A stretch of DNA of 64,000 nucleotides. It comes from Zizania palustris. Its lineage: Eukaryota > Streptophyta > Magnoliopsida > Poales > Poaceae. Shown here one piece after another: positions 20,653 through 30,213 of this stretch. Made by a program: the position numbers and the translations under genes. The stretch covers positions 84,289,023-84,353,022 of the forward strand of contig JAAALK010000289.1 in assembly GCA_019279435.1 (NCBI GenBank). Direction: 5' to 3'. Numbering within the stretch: position 1 is the first letter of the stretch; the number at the start of each line of letters is the position of its first letter. A model generated the notes under the pieces. That model ran no database searches. It saw nothing but the letters and a program-made list of their open reading frames with translations, and had not been told where the DNA came from.

Positions 20653-23403
20653 ATGACGTCTCCTGGCAAGGTCCCGTCCTTGGAAGCCTATGGCTATAAT
20701 TATTGGAAGACTCGCATGCGAGCCTATCTTATGAGCCAGGGTTCGGACATATGGGACATTTGTGTTCACACCACATTTGTCATTCTGCCAGTTACTGAGC
20801 AAGGTACCGCTGGTATCATTGCTCAGCATCTGAGCAACAGTAAGGCTGTGAATATTTTATTTTCTGGGTTAGGTCCCACTGAATTTGAGCGAGTGAGTCA
20901 TCTCTCCACTGCGAGAGAGATCTGGGCTACCCTCAAGGCACACCATGAGGGAACAGCACAGGTCAAGGCTCGGCTCTATCAGACCTACCGGCGTGAATAT
21001 GAGAATTTCACACAGAAGCCGGGTGAATCTGTTGAAGCTTTGTTTGGTCGCTTTCAGTCGATCATTAACAAGCTTCGGGACAACAAGGCTGAGGGTGCTC
21101 AGTTAGTCTCAGATCATGAGCAGGCGCTCAAGGTTCTTCATACCTTGGACCCAAAGATCTGGGAGATCAAGGTATCATCTATCGTTGAGAGTACTTCATA
21201 CGATACCTTGACCATCTCTGAGTTATTTAGCAAGCTAAAGGCCACTGAGGTAGATATCCAGTTGAGATCAAATCTCACTGGCTCTGGATCAAAATCCCTG
21301 GCCCTTGCTACACCTTCTGTTGATCCCTCTGCTGTGAGCTGTGCTGGGTTCTCTTTGATGTCTATCACTGAGGACCAGCTTGAGTTGTTGGGAGATGATG
21401 ATTTGTGTCTTTTTAACAACCGGGTGCGTCGTGTCTATGATAAAAGAATGTTCAAAAGACACGGCACAAAATCCGGATGCTTTGAATGTGGTGATCCAGG
21501 ACACTTCATCGCCGACTGCCCCAAGCGCAGTGGATTCAAGAAGGGCACCGGCAGTAGCTTTCACGACTCCGGCAAGCACGAGAGCCCCTCCTTCATCAAG
21601 GGCAAGCCGAAGACTCGGTTCTTCAAGAAGGCCCTGAAGGATTACCGGCGTGAGAACAAGAAGCGCGACAAGGCCTTCTTCGCCGAGATGGAGAAGAGCT
21701 ACTCCAAGAGATCCACGTCTTCTTCCTCTTCATCGAGCTCAAGCGATGAGGAGATCGCCATCAAGAAGGGGAAGGACAAGGATGATCCGGCGGGCCTCTG
21801 CTTCATGGCCTTCGGAGACAAGCCGAAGAGCCGCTCACACCAGCGCCGAAGATCCCGCAAGAGCTTCTGCTCCATGGCTCTTGGGGATAGAGAAGAAAAG
21901 AGCTCCTCCGACGACTCCGACGACGACGATAGCAAGGTATCATCTTATGAGCGCGAAATTGTTGATTTACTTGAGAGCAATCGTCAGGAGTTGAAGTATC
22001 GGGAGAAACTGCTTAGGGGGGCTAAGAAAAGGATAGATGAGTTAGAAAGTGAGCTTGCCGTGGCCAACGGTAGAATTGAAAGTCTATCTTCTTCCCCTTG
22101 CTTGGGTGATAGCAGTGAGTGCCCGAAGTGTGAGGTGCTTCTGTGTGACCTGTCGACTTTGAAGTCCAGGTACACAGAAAGGGTTGATGAGAGGGACGCT
22201 TTGGCCACTGAGCTTGAAAGCGCTCAGCAGGAGCTGAAAGATGCTCAAGCCACTGTCGTCGCACCCTGTGTTGATTGCCCATCTCATCTAGCTACCTTAG
22301 CTGAGCTGAATTCCAAAGGCAATGAGCATTTGGGTGATTTGGAGAGGTTGAGAGCTGAGCTTGGACAGACTAGGCTAGAGCTTGAGACATTGTCAGTTCC
22401 ACCCACTGTTTGTGAGAACTGTCTGTCTCTTAGAATGGAGTTGATTAAGCTAAAAGCCGGAAAGTCTGTCCAAATAGAGAGTGAGTGTGAGACCTGCTTG
22501 TCTCAGGTGGAGGTTCTAGCTTCTTTGAGAGAGGAGCTAGCAGATTCTCAGAATGAGAACTTTTACCTCCGTTCTATCCTGAGTTGGATCAGTGCCAGAG
22601 AGCCACAACTCGGCATGATGATCCAGCAGTTCAAGAGGAAGGATGGGTTTGGAGTAGGTTACACCTACACCAAGGCTGACTTTGAGAGTGCCCTCAGCCG
22701 GGCAGTGGAGTGGAGTAAAATGACTCCAGAGCAGAGGTATCCCAAGACTCACTCCACTGAGACCTCCCAGGCTTGTCAGCCCAAGGATGGAGTAATCCAT
22801 GAAACTCCCAAAGCTCCACCCAAGAAGCCTATCTGGGTTCCTAAGCCCAAACACCTCCACTCTTCTCTAGACTCTCTTCCTGGACCCTCTCAGCCCAAGA
22901 AGACCACACCAAACACTACCAAGCCCAAGAACCCCAAGCCTCAACCACATCCCAAGAAGCCTACCTATCATTGTGAGTATTGTCAGAGAGACGGGCATCT
23001 TGCGGAGTTTTGCTTCAGGAGGAAGCGGGTTGAGAGAGCAGAGAGGGCTCGTAGTGATCAGGTGCAGTTCTACCAGCAGGGTGGTAGACTGCGTGTTCCT
23101 CGGCGCGGGGAGAGGCTGGAGGCCAGGCCGCGTCGTGTAGGTGGTGGTAGAGGAGACGGCTTTCTTGCCCATGCTCCAGTTGGTAGTGTTCGTTCCGGCA
23201 GAGTTCCAGACCGTGTTGGCTACGGTTCTGGACCTCGTGGCCGTAGGGTTAGGAAGAACCGTGGACCGCGCTTTGAGCCGCGTTTTGGTCCAAACTCTTT
23301 TGATGGTTTTCGCTTTCCATCTTTTGAGCAGATGGCTCGACACTGGTTTAGCTCTTTTGCTAAACCTGGTGCCGGACCATTTGCTCCCACTTACAGACAT
23401 TGA
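20653..23403 (+). CDS. gag: Gag of D, intact, 916 aa, with two zinc knuckles and CxxC coiled-coil modules
   Basis: Forms the particle and binds RNA. I start at ATG 20653 (MTSPGKVPSLEAYGYNYWK); the frame is open a little upstream without an ATG. A UBN2-type domain spans about residues 45-200 (STAREIWATL, PGESVEALFGRFQ). A CCHC knuckle lies at 276-289 (CFECGDPGHFIADC). Next come a basic stretch, a Ser run plus acidic region, and a long coiled coil. The coil carries CxxC pairs at residues 490, 539, 587 and 612, most followed by a Leu-rich heptad. A second CCHC knuckle is at 774-787 (CEYCQRDGHLAEFC), then an Arg/Gly-rich tail. It ends at TGA 23401-23403, followed directly by TAG. It is much longer than most Copia Gags. 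Its end overlaps pol by 40 nt. Confidence 0.93.
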   Translation: MTSPGKVPSLEAYGYNYWKTRMRAYLMSQGSDIWDICVHTTFVILPVTEQGTAGIIAQHLSNSKAVNILFSGLGPTEFERVSHLSTAREIWATLKAHHEGTAQVKARLYQTYRREYENFTQKPGESVEALFGRFQSIINKLRDNKAEGAQLVSDHEQALKVLHTLDPKIWEIKVSSIVESTSYDTLTISELFSKLKATEVDIQLRSNLTGSGSKSLALATPSVDPSAVSCAGFSLMSITEDQLELLGDDDLCLFNNRVRRVYDKRMFKRHGTKSGCFECGDPGHFIADCPKRSGFKKGTGSSFHDSGKHESPSFIKGKPKTRFFKKALKDYRRENKKRDKAFFAEMEKSYSKRSTSSSSSSSSSDEEIAIKKGKDKDDPAGLCFMAFGDKPKSRSHQRRRSRKSFCSMALGDREEKSSSDDSDDDDSKVSSYEREIVDLLESNRQELKYREKLLRGAKKRIDELESELAVANGRIESLSSSPCLGDSSECPKCEVLLCDLSTLKSRYTERVDERDALATELESAQQELKDAQATVVAPCVDCPSHLATLAELNSKGNEHLGDLERLRAELGQTRLELETLSVPPTVCENCLSLRMELIKLKAGKSVQIESECETCLSQVEVLASLREELADSQNENFYLRSILSWISAREPQLGMMIQQFKRKDGFGVGYTYTKADFESALSRAVEWSKMTPEQRYPKTHSTETSQACQPKDGVIHETPKAPPKKPIWVPKPKHLHSSLDSLPGPSQPKKTTPNTTKPKNPKPQPHPKKPTYHCEYCQRDGHLAEFCFRRKRVERAERARSDQVQFYQQGGRLRVPRRGERLEARPRRVGGGRGDGFLAHAPVGSVRSGRVPDRVGYGSGPRGRRVRKNRGPRFEPRFGPNSFDGFRFPSFEQMARHWFSSFAKPGAGPFAPTYRH

Positions 23404-26400
23404 TAGTGCAGGACCGGGGACTGGAGGATATTTGGATCATGGACTCAGGATGCTCTCGCCACATGACGGGACATCGCAGATGGTTCTCCAGTCTCACTCC
23501 CCCGAACTCAAAAGAGTACATCACTTTCGGGAACAGCGGTCAAGGGAAAGTAAGTGGCATAGGCTCAATTAGCATTTCAGATCATTTCTCTTTAAAGAAT
23601 GTTGCTCTGGTTAAAAATCTGAATTTCAATTTAATATCTGTTTCGCAACTTCTTGAGGATGGTTTGGAAGTGCGGTTTAAGAAGGGCAATTCTTCTGTGA
23701 TTGATTCTAGAGGGTCTTTGGTTTGTCAGATTTTACCCTTCGGTAAAGTTTTTCGAATTGACTTCTCTAATTCTTTTGGCCCTTCTCGCTGTTTGATTGC
23801 TGGATCTTCTTCTGAGCTCTGGAAGTGGCATAGGAGGTTAGGTCATTTGAGTTTTGATCTGCTAGTCAGATTAAGCTCTATGGATCTCATCCGAGGATTG
23901 CCCAAGCTTAAAATGGAGAAGGATCTAGTTTGTCATCCCTGTCGTCATGGGAAAATGGTTGCTGCTTCTCACTCACCGGTGACTCAGGTGATGACTACGT
24001 ATCCAGGCGAGCTTTTACATTTGGATACTGTAGGTCCAGCTCGGGTACGCTCAGTCGGTGGGAAGTGGTATGCACTTGTGATTGTTGACGACTTTTCTCG
24101 TTTCTCGTGGGTTTTCTTTTTGGAGTCTAAGGATGAAACTTTTCAATTTGTCCATGATCTGATTTTGAAGCTGAAGAATGAGAACAATGGTCGGATGCGA
24201 GCAATTCGCTCCGACAACGGCTCTGAGTTCAAGAACTCTCAGTTCGTCAGCTTCTGTGGTGATCAGGGTCTGGACCATCAGTTTTCTTCTCCTTACACTC
24301 CCCCACAGAACGGCGTTGTGGAACGAAAGAACCGCACGCTAGTTGAGATGGCCAGGACGATGCTCGACGAGCACAGGACTCCTAGGCGTTTTTGGGCTGA
24401 AGCCATGAACACGGCTTGCTATCTTGCCAACCGTATTTTTCTTCGAGCTTACATTGGTAAGACTTCATATGAGTTGCGGTTTGGCAGACAGCCCAAGGTG
24501 ACCCACTTGCGAGCGTTTGGCTGCAAGTGCTTTGTGCTCAAGAAGGGAGGGCATTTGGACAAGTTTGAGTCTCGTTGCTGGGATGGTATTTTTCTTGGTT
24601 ATGCATTGCATTCTCGAGGCTTCCGTGTTTGGAACCTCGAATCCCAGCTGCTTGTCGAGACATGTGAGGTTTCTTTTGATGAGTCCTTGCCTTCTTTGAC
24701 TCCTTCTTTTGAGCTTTCTGGTGATGATGAGCTCGGAGAGTCCATCTTCGAGGAAGATGAGGATACTCCAGCTGCTGTTGAGGGCGGGTCTTCTGCATCC
24801 CCCGCAGAGCCCACACCCTCTGTGACTTCGACTGATGATGAAGGCGGACCTCTGATCACCTCTTCCACTTCGATCGAGCCCCTTCAGTCGAGTCCAGAGG
24901 TGCCAGCTGCTGACTCCGGTGAGGTGACTTCAGATCACCAGGGAACCCGAGCAGTGCAGCGTGACCACCCCTCAGAGCTCATCATTGGTGATTTGACTGA
25001 GAGGACTTTGCGTTCTTCTGCCTCTCTCGCTGTGTTTGCTGAATCTGCGTTTGTTGCATCTTTTGAGCCCAAAGACATTTCTCATGCTCTTTCTGATTCT
25101 AATTGGATTAATGCTATGCAAGAAGAGCTTGAGAATTTTGTCCGCAATCGGGTTTGGACACTAGTTGAGCCACCACCAGGATGCAACCCCATAGGCACCA
25201 AGTGGGTATTCAAGAACAAACAAGGTGAAGATGGGGTTGTGGTGCGCAACAAAGCTCGACTAGTTGCCCAGGGTTATTGCCAAAAGGAAGGTATTGACTT
25301 TGAAGAAACCTTCGCTCCTGTTGCCCGTCTTGAGTCCATTCGTATTCTTCTAGCTTTTGCCGTTTCGAAGGGTTTTAAGCTTTTTCAAATGGACGTTAAG
25401 AGTGCTTTTCTGAACGGGTTCATAGAGGAGGAAGTGTATGGTAGGCAACCCCCCGGTTTTGAGAACCCTAAGTTTCCTCGACATGTTTTTAAGTTGCACA
25501 AAGCTTTATATGGGTTGAAGCAAGCCCCCAGGGCTTGGTATGACCGGTTAAAGCAGTTTTTGTTGGGGAAGGGCTTTGTGATGGGTTCTGTGGATAAAAC
25601 TCTTTTCTTGCTCAGAGATGCTTCAGATTTCTTAGTTGCTCAGATTTATGTGGACGATATTATTTTTGGCGGTACTACTGATTCTCTTGTGTCCAAGTTT
25701 TCTGAGCAGATGCACAGTGAGTTTGAGATGAGCCTCATGGGTGAGCTTAAGTATTTCTTAGGGCTCCAGATCAAGCAGACCAAGGACGGCACCTTCATCC
25801 ACCAAGGTAAGTACACTCGTGATATGCTTAAGAAATTTGACTTTGGTGGTGAATTGAAGCCGCAGATGACCCCGATGGGTACTTCTGGGGGTCTGGACAA
25901 GGACGAGAGCGGTGTCAAGGTCAATGAGAGAGAGTTTCGAGGGATGATCGGGTCGCTGTTGTACTTAACGGCAACAAGACCAGACATACAGTTCGCCGTG
26001 GGACTTTGCGCGCGTTTTCAGTCTTCACCACGCGCGTCTCATCGGCAGGCTGTCAAGCGCATTTTCAGGTATCTCACCTATGCGCCTGATCTTGGTCTTT
26101 ATTATTCAGCATCATCATCACTTGATTTATCTGGCTTTTCGGACGCTGACTTTGGTGGGTGCCGGTTGGATCAAAAGTCGACTTCCGGTACTTGCCAGTT
26201 TCTTGGTTCTTCCCTTGTATCTTGGTCTTCTCGAAAGCAATCTGGAGTTGCTCTTTCGACCACAGAGGCCGAGTACGTAGCTGCTGCCAGCTGCTGCTCA
26301 CAGATGGTTTGGATGATTTCTACTCTACGAGACTTTGGGTTGCTCTTTCCTACCAGGGTTCCATTGTTTTGCGACAGCACAAGTGCTATTAGTGTAGGGA

Positions 26401-26597
26401 AAAACCCATGTCTCCACTCAAAAACCAAACATATTGATGTGCGCTTTCACTTTTTGCGGGATCAATATGAGAAAGGTGTCATTGACCTTGTTCATGTTGA
26501 TACCCATCGTCAGTTGGCTGACATTTTCACCAAACCCCTAGATCAGTCTACATTTGAGCGTTTACGAGGGGATTTGGGTGTTGTGTATCCTTTCTAG
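23364..26597 (+). CDS. pol: Pol of D, intact, at least 1065 aa: PR, IN, RT, RNase H
   Basis: Residues are counted from codon 23400. Protease MDSGCSRHMTG (active DSG at 15-17). Pre-integrase WHRRLGHLSFDLL near 141, with zinc ligands including Cys178 and Cys181. Integrase triad D209 (LDTVGP), D272 (RSDNGSEF) and E308 (VVERKNRTL), giving the DX35E spacing. RT contains QMDVKSAFLNG, YGLKQAPRAWYDRL and catalytic YVDD at 750-753. RNase H contains FSDADFGGCRLD, STTEAEYVAA and TKHIDVRFHFLRD. The stop is TAG 26595-26597. The frame is -1 relative to gag and is open from 23364; the first ATG is 23439, inside the protease. Translation therefore probably depends on a gag-pol fusion event, which cannot be read from the sequence alone. 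Confidence 0.95.
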   Translation, partial: TWCRTICSHLQTLIVQDRGLEDIWIMDSGCSRHMTGHRRWFSSLTPPNSKEYITFGNSGQGKVSGIGSISISDHFSLKNVALVKNLNFNLISVSQLLEDGLEVRFKKGNSSVIDSRGSLVCQILPFGKVFRIDFSNSFGPSRCLIAGSSSELWKWHRRLGHLSFDLLVRLSSMDLIRGLPKLKMEKDLVCHPCRHGKMVAASHSPVTQVMTTYPGELLHLDTVGPARVRSVGGKWYALVIVDDFSRFSWVFFLESKDETFQFVHDLILKLKNENNGRMRAIRSDNGSEFKNSQFVSFCGDQGLDHQFSSPYTPPQNGVVERKNRTLVEMARTMLDEHRTPRRFWAEAMNTACYLANRIFLRAYIGKTSYELRFGRQPKVTHLRAFGCKCFVLKKGGHLDKFESRCWDGIFLGYALHSRGFRVWNLESQLLVETCEVSFDESLPSLTPSFELSGDDELGESIFEEDEDTPAAVEGGSSASPAEPTPSVTSTDDEGGPLITSSTSIEPLQSSPEVPAADSGEVTSDHQGTRAVQRDHPSELIIGDLTERTLRSSASLAVFAESAFVASFEPKDISHALSDSNWINAMQEELENFVRNRVWTLVEPPPGCNPIGTKWVFKNKQGEDGVVVRNKARLVAQGYCQKEGIDFEETFAPVARLESIRILLAFAVSKGFKLFQMDVKSAFLNGFIEEEVYGRQPPGFENPKFPRHVFKLHKALYGLKQAPRAWYDRLKQFLLGKGFVMGSVDKTLFLLRDASDFLVAQIYVDDIIFGGTTDSLVSKFSEQMHSEFEMSLMGELKYFLGLQIKQTKDGTFIHQGKYTRDMLKKFDFGGELKPQMTPMGTSGGLDKDESGVKVNEREFRGMIGSLLYLTATRPDIQFAVGLCARFQSSPRASHRQAVKRIFRYLTYAPDLGLYYSASSSLDLSGFSDADFGGCRLDQKSTSGTCQFLGSSLVSWSSRKQSGVALSTTEAEYVAAASCCSQMVWMISTLRDFGLLFPTRVPLFCDSTSAISVGKNPCLHSKTKHIDVRFHFLRDQYEKGVIDLVHVDTHRQLADIFTKPLDQSTFERLRGDLGVVYPF

Positions 26598-27004
26598 GAT
26601 ATTTTGCGTCAGTTTTCTTTCTTTTTTACTCTTTTCTTGAGTCTTTTTGTGTGTGTTCATATCATACATATTCACATATCACACTTCTGAGTCTGCTTCT
26701 GTTATATGATTGAACTGCTTTACTTATTCTAGCTGGTACATGCTTTTGATTACTTGTCAATGATCATGCTTTGATTCAGTTCGCTTGACATGTTTGATAT
26801 CTGTCATATGCATGGCTTTTACGTTTTCAAACTTGAAAAATGATCACCATTGCTTCTGGTAACTAGCATGTGTAGGCTGAATGCTTTTGCTATTTGTTAC
26901 ATGCCTTGTAGCTAGTTCATCACATAGATGCAGATATGCAACTTGGACATCTTTATGCTTTAACATGGAAAATGTGCTATAAAAATGATAAAAATCAAAC
27001 ATGA

Positions 27005-27193
27005 ATGAAAATTCCATGCCTCTTTATGCTTGAGTTGAAAAGATCCAAGTGGGTTTGCTTTGTCGCATTATATTGTTCTGGACTGCTTACCATAGCACTT
27101 TGGTATGAACTAGGACAGTTTAGTGTATGCCGAGACCAATGTCTTAAGCTTCTGATGGCTCAGTTCTGGCCTAGGCTTGACTTGGTCGGTTAG
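27005..27193 (+). CDS. Small ORF of unknown meaning in D 3' UTR, 62 aa, one hydrophobic segment
   Basis: ATG to TAG frame inside the conserved 3' block, containing WVCFVALYCSGLLTIALWYE, a possible single membrane span. Element L has the same 62-codon ORF (46316-46504, minus strand) with about five substitutions. In E the frame matches through TIALWYELG but stops early and lacks the same start. In B it is shifted by one base. It resembles no protein I recognise. It may be chance coding in a conserved RNA element. Confidence 0.3.
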   Translation: MKIPCLFMLELKRSKWVCFVALYCSGLLTIALWYELGQFSVCRDQCLKLLMAQFWPRLDLVG

Positions 27194-27917
27194 CATAAGG
27201 TTTGACATGCAAATAACCCTTGGCACAAATGACAAAGGAAAATAAAAAAAAAGCCTGAATTTTAAAAGGATAACAAGTTTGCTGAAGCACTTTGTTTTGA
27301 ACAAATGCTTATCTTGGTAGACATCAGTTAGCTTCTGCATCTCATGCTTTACCTTGCTTGTTTACTAGAGAATGTGGTGATGCTTTTATTTGCAAAACTT
27401 GACAAATGCGTGCTAAATGACTTTCTTTAGATATCATCTCTTGCACTGATCATGCCATGTGTCTTAGACAGTATCTCTTTTGCTATACCTGTTAGATACT
27501 GTATTTGCAGTCAATCATATCTGAGAAGCATGCTTTCTACACTCCACCTGCACCCCAGTTGCATTCACTGCATATTTTGAGGGGGAGTTGCATTTCAGGG
27601 GGAGTCTGTGTCTCTTTTGAGTGCTTGATGAGTTCACTTGTCAACAAGGGGGAGAGAAAATTGGGATCAGAGTTTAAGGGGGAGTTCTTACTCTGTTGAT
27701 ATCCTTGTTGTTCTGCAATCGCACTCATTTTGAGATTTTGTGTTTTGGTTAACCATAATGACCGGTTCTTGCTTTTGTTTGGCTTTTGGTCATTAAGGTT
27801 AAACTTTTACCTTATTTTTCTTCTTCTTTGTTCTCTTGTGTTTTGTTTTCGTGTTTCCACATTTGTTCATAGGTACTGAAGAGCTGAGAATTGAGGAGTG
27901 TTGACAATGCTCTCATC

Positions 27918-27928
27918 AAGGGGGAGAT
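27918..27928 (+). promoter_or_regulatory. Polypurine tract of D
   Basis: AAGGGGGAGAT immediately before the 3' LTR. Confidence 0.92.
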
Positions 27929-29812
27929 TGAGGAGCCATGCTGAATAGCGTGGGCCTCATGGCTCTAGAAGTGATGAGTCATTGTCAACGATAGTCAACA
28001 AGGACTGAAGAAGAGAGGAGATCTGCTGTTTTATGGGCCGCGTGTGACTCAGGTACACGGGCAGCAAGCGACTGTCGGGCAGAGGAGGCTGCGAAGTCGG
28101 GCTGGCCCAATCCGGGTGCATGGGCCAGAAGCAGTAGAAGACCCACTGGGCTGTTGACCAGGATTGACTCAGGTACACGGGCGGTGAGTGATTGCCGGGC
28201 TGAGAGAGCTGCGGAATCGGGCCGGCCCAATCCGGGTACCTGGTGCAAAGTCGGTGGAGGCTTTGTCAGTTTCGGCGCAAAACTGACAACCGTTGATTCT
28301 GTATCCGACTGTCCAGAAGAATAGCTTCAGGATATGTCATCTGTTACTCTAGGCCCACAGTCAGTCAGTTGTGTCTGTAAAAATACCTAAGGGCAGTAGA
28401 GTCTTTTTCTGTATTTTTGAGTCTGTAAAAACCCTAAGGGGCTGGTAGAATATTCCTAGTGTTGGGCTGCCTATAAATAGCACCCCAATCCCTAGGGTTT
28501 GGACTACCCTTTTGCTGAAATTGAATACCACTCTTTGGGTCACTCTTTTCCCCTGTCTTCTCTCTCCTGTGTGCGCCGCCAGGCCCTTGTGCTTCTCTGT
28601 TCGTGGCTCATTTTGGCTCAAATCTCTTGGATGCTTTTAATCCTTGGTTCCTGGAGAATTTATTGTTTGCATCTGGTTGGTTTGGAGAGTTATTGAGTTG
28701 GATTCGGGCTGCTGTATTTATTTCTTGGGAAGAAGCTTCTTCGGCTGGGTGTGTTCTTCACGGTGGAAGTACTAGTTCTTGCTGTTGCAAATAGTACTGC
28801 TTTACTGTAGCTACAGTGTTCGGCTGCAGCTTTTCACCTTCGATTGCCCAGCTTTTTGATCGAAGCTGACAGTCTCTTTTGCCTTTTCCTGGTGTGTCTG
28901 CCGAAGCTCGGTTCTGTGCGAAACCCCTCAACTCCGTGAGGCAAGCTCCGATCGAACCTTGTTAAAGGCTTCGCTCAGTTTTTCGAACTTCGGTTTCTGT
29001 GTCTGAGTTGCTAGCTTCGAAGTTCCCCTGTATCGAAATCATAGCATACTTCGAACTGGCATACTCCGAATCTATCTGTTCGAAGTGCACACTTCGTTAG
29101 GCTTCGAAGTGGGGTTCGAAGTTTTGTCTGTTCTGACAGACTTCGCTTCTTTGTTCGAAGGTTGTTTGTTTGTGTGTTGTGTTCGAAGTTTTTGTGTTCG
29201 AAGGTTTAGCTCCGAAAGCTTTCGGTTCTAAGTGTGTTCGAAGTTTTGTCTTCGAAGTGTACTTCGAAGAAGGCTTCGGCACTGTTTACTTCGCTCCGAA
29301 GCTCGTGACTCGAAGTTGCGTTCGAAGTCTTGTCTTCGAAGTGCTTACTTCGAACCAAGCTCCGGCACTGCTTTTACTTCGCTTCGAAGTACACTTCGCT
29401 TCTTACTTCTTCGAACTAGGCTAGACAGTGACACCTTCGGCATTTCGGACAGACTCCGACACCAACCTCCGAAGCAGACCTCGACGTGCGAAGGGGGCTT
29501 CGCCAAGACCCGAACAGGAGACAACTTTGGACAGTAACTTCTCTTTTCACTCTATACATACTTAGATCATTTCTTTGAGAAGTATAGGCCTGTTACACCT
29601 TGTTTATCTGCCTAGTTGCACCACTTTAGGTTTACACTGTTTATCATCAGTTGCTTCTAGGTTAGAAACCTTTAGACTTAGGCCTACTGTCTACTTTCTG
29701 CTGCATAGTATTTTTGAGGTGCGTTGGGTATTGGGAACAGGCCATAGATTCGAAAGAATTTTTAAGGCGCCCATTCACCCCCCCCCCTCTGGTCGCTACT
29801 TTCGGTCCTACA
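27929..29812 (+). repeat. 3' LTR of D (1884 bp)
   Basis: Near-identical to the 5' LTR, with a TATA box at 28472-28479. It ends TACA directly before CTTAT. The difference in length comes from one extra C in the C run before the LTR end. Confidence 0.97.
28472..28479 (+). promoter_or_regulatory. TATA box in D 3' LTR
   Basis: TATAAATA, copy of the 5' LTR box. It could drive read-out transcription into flanking E sequence. Confidence 0.75.
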
Positions 29813-29817
29813 CTTAT
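29813..29817. repeat. Right target-site duplication of D (CTTAT)
   Basis: Exact match to 18700-18704. Confidence 0.95.
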
Positions 29818-30213
29818 AAAAGCAATTAATCATATAACAGAATCTCATGCATGCTACACAACTCCCCCTCAAAATATGCTATAAGATCTCGAATGCTCAG
29901 TGTTAGGGTGAGTGAAAAACTGTTTAGGAATCCAGCATTGTAAAACTCGAGAACCGGGTAAAGCAGTAGACTAATCATGCACAAGGTATGAATCATGATA
30001 ACAACTGTGTGGTCTACCTACAAAGTGCGAGCCTGAAAAACAATGAGATCTCCTAAACTATCGAGAATCAAAGCCTCTTACACGTGGTCTAATACCATAT
30101 GAAGCATAGTGTACACCACGACGGGAAAAATTTCTCATGGAACCATAGGGAGCCTCAAAATCAGAATAAGAGTGAAAAGCAGACTCATGCATATCTAAAG
30201 ATGGGTAATGTAT
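29818..30213 (-). other. 3' UTR of element E, continued
   Basis: Continues E across the D insertion. It is noncoding and has an AACTCCCCCTC tract at 29860, the minus-strand GGGGGAG type seen elsewhere in Copia 3' UTRs. It ends at 30213 where LTR-like sequence begins. E pol and 5' LTR are not in the window. Confidence 0.6.

Larger units (their letters stand above)
26598..27928 (+). other. 3' UTR of D
   Basis: 1.3 kb between the pol stop and 3' LTR. It contains the block shared with B, E and L (27037-27225). GGGGGAG tracts lie at about 27583, 27599, 27648 and 27678, and the PPT at 27918. There is no envelope-like gene. Confidence 0.85.
18705..29812 (+). mobile_element. Element D: complete, apparently intact young Copia (SIRE/Maximus-like), 11.1 kb
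   Basis: 5' LTR 18705-20587, PBS, gag, pol, 3' UTR, PPT, 3' LTR 27929-29812, flanked by perfect CTTAT repeats. By eye the LTRs differ by two substitutions (G/C at 18945, G/A near 19700) and one base in a C run. Gag and pol show no premature stop. Everything needed for autonomous transposition is visible. It lies in the 3' UTR of element E. The LTR identity implies insertion tens of thousands of years ago at most, under usual grass rates. Confidence 0.97.

Noticed and set aside
22867..23400. 177-aa antisense ORF in D gag
   Set aside because: Shadow of the basic, repetitive gag tail; the same shadow recurs in L and J.
23364..23403. Canonical -1 slippery heptamer in the gag/pol overlap
   Set aside because: Read codon by codon, no X XXY YYZ heptamer in the gag phase was found.
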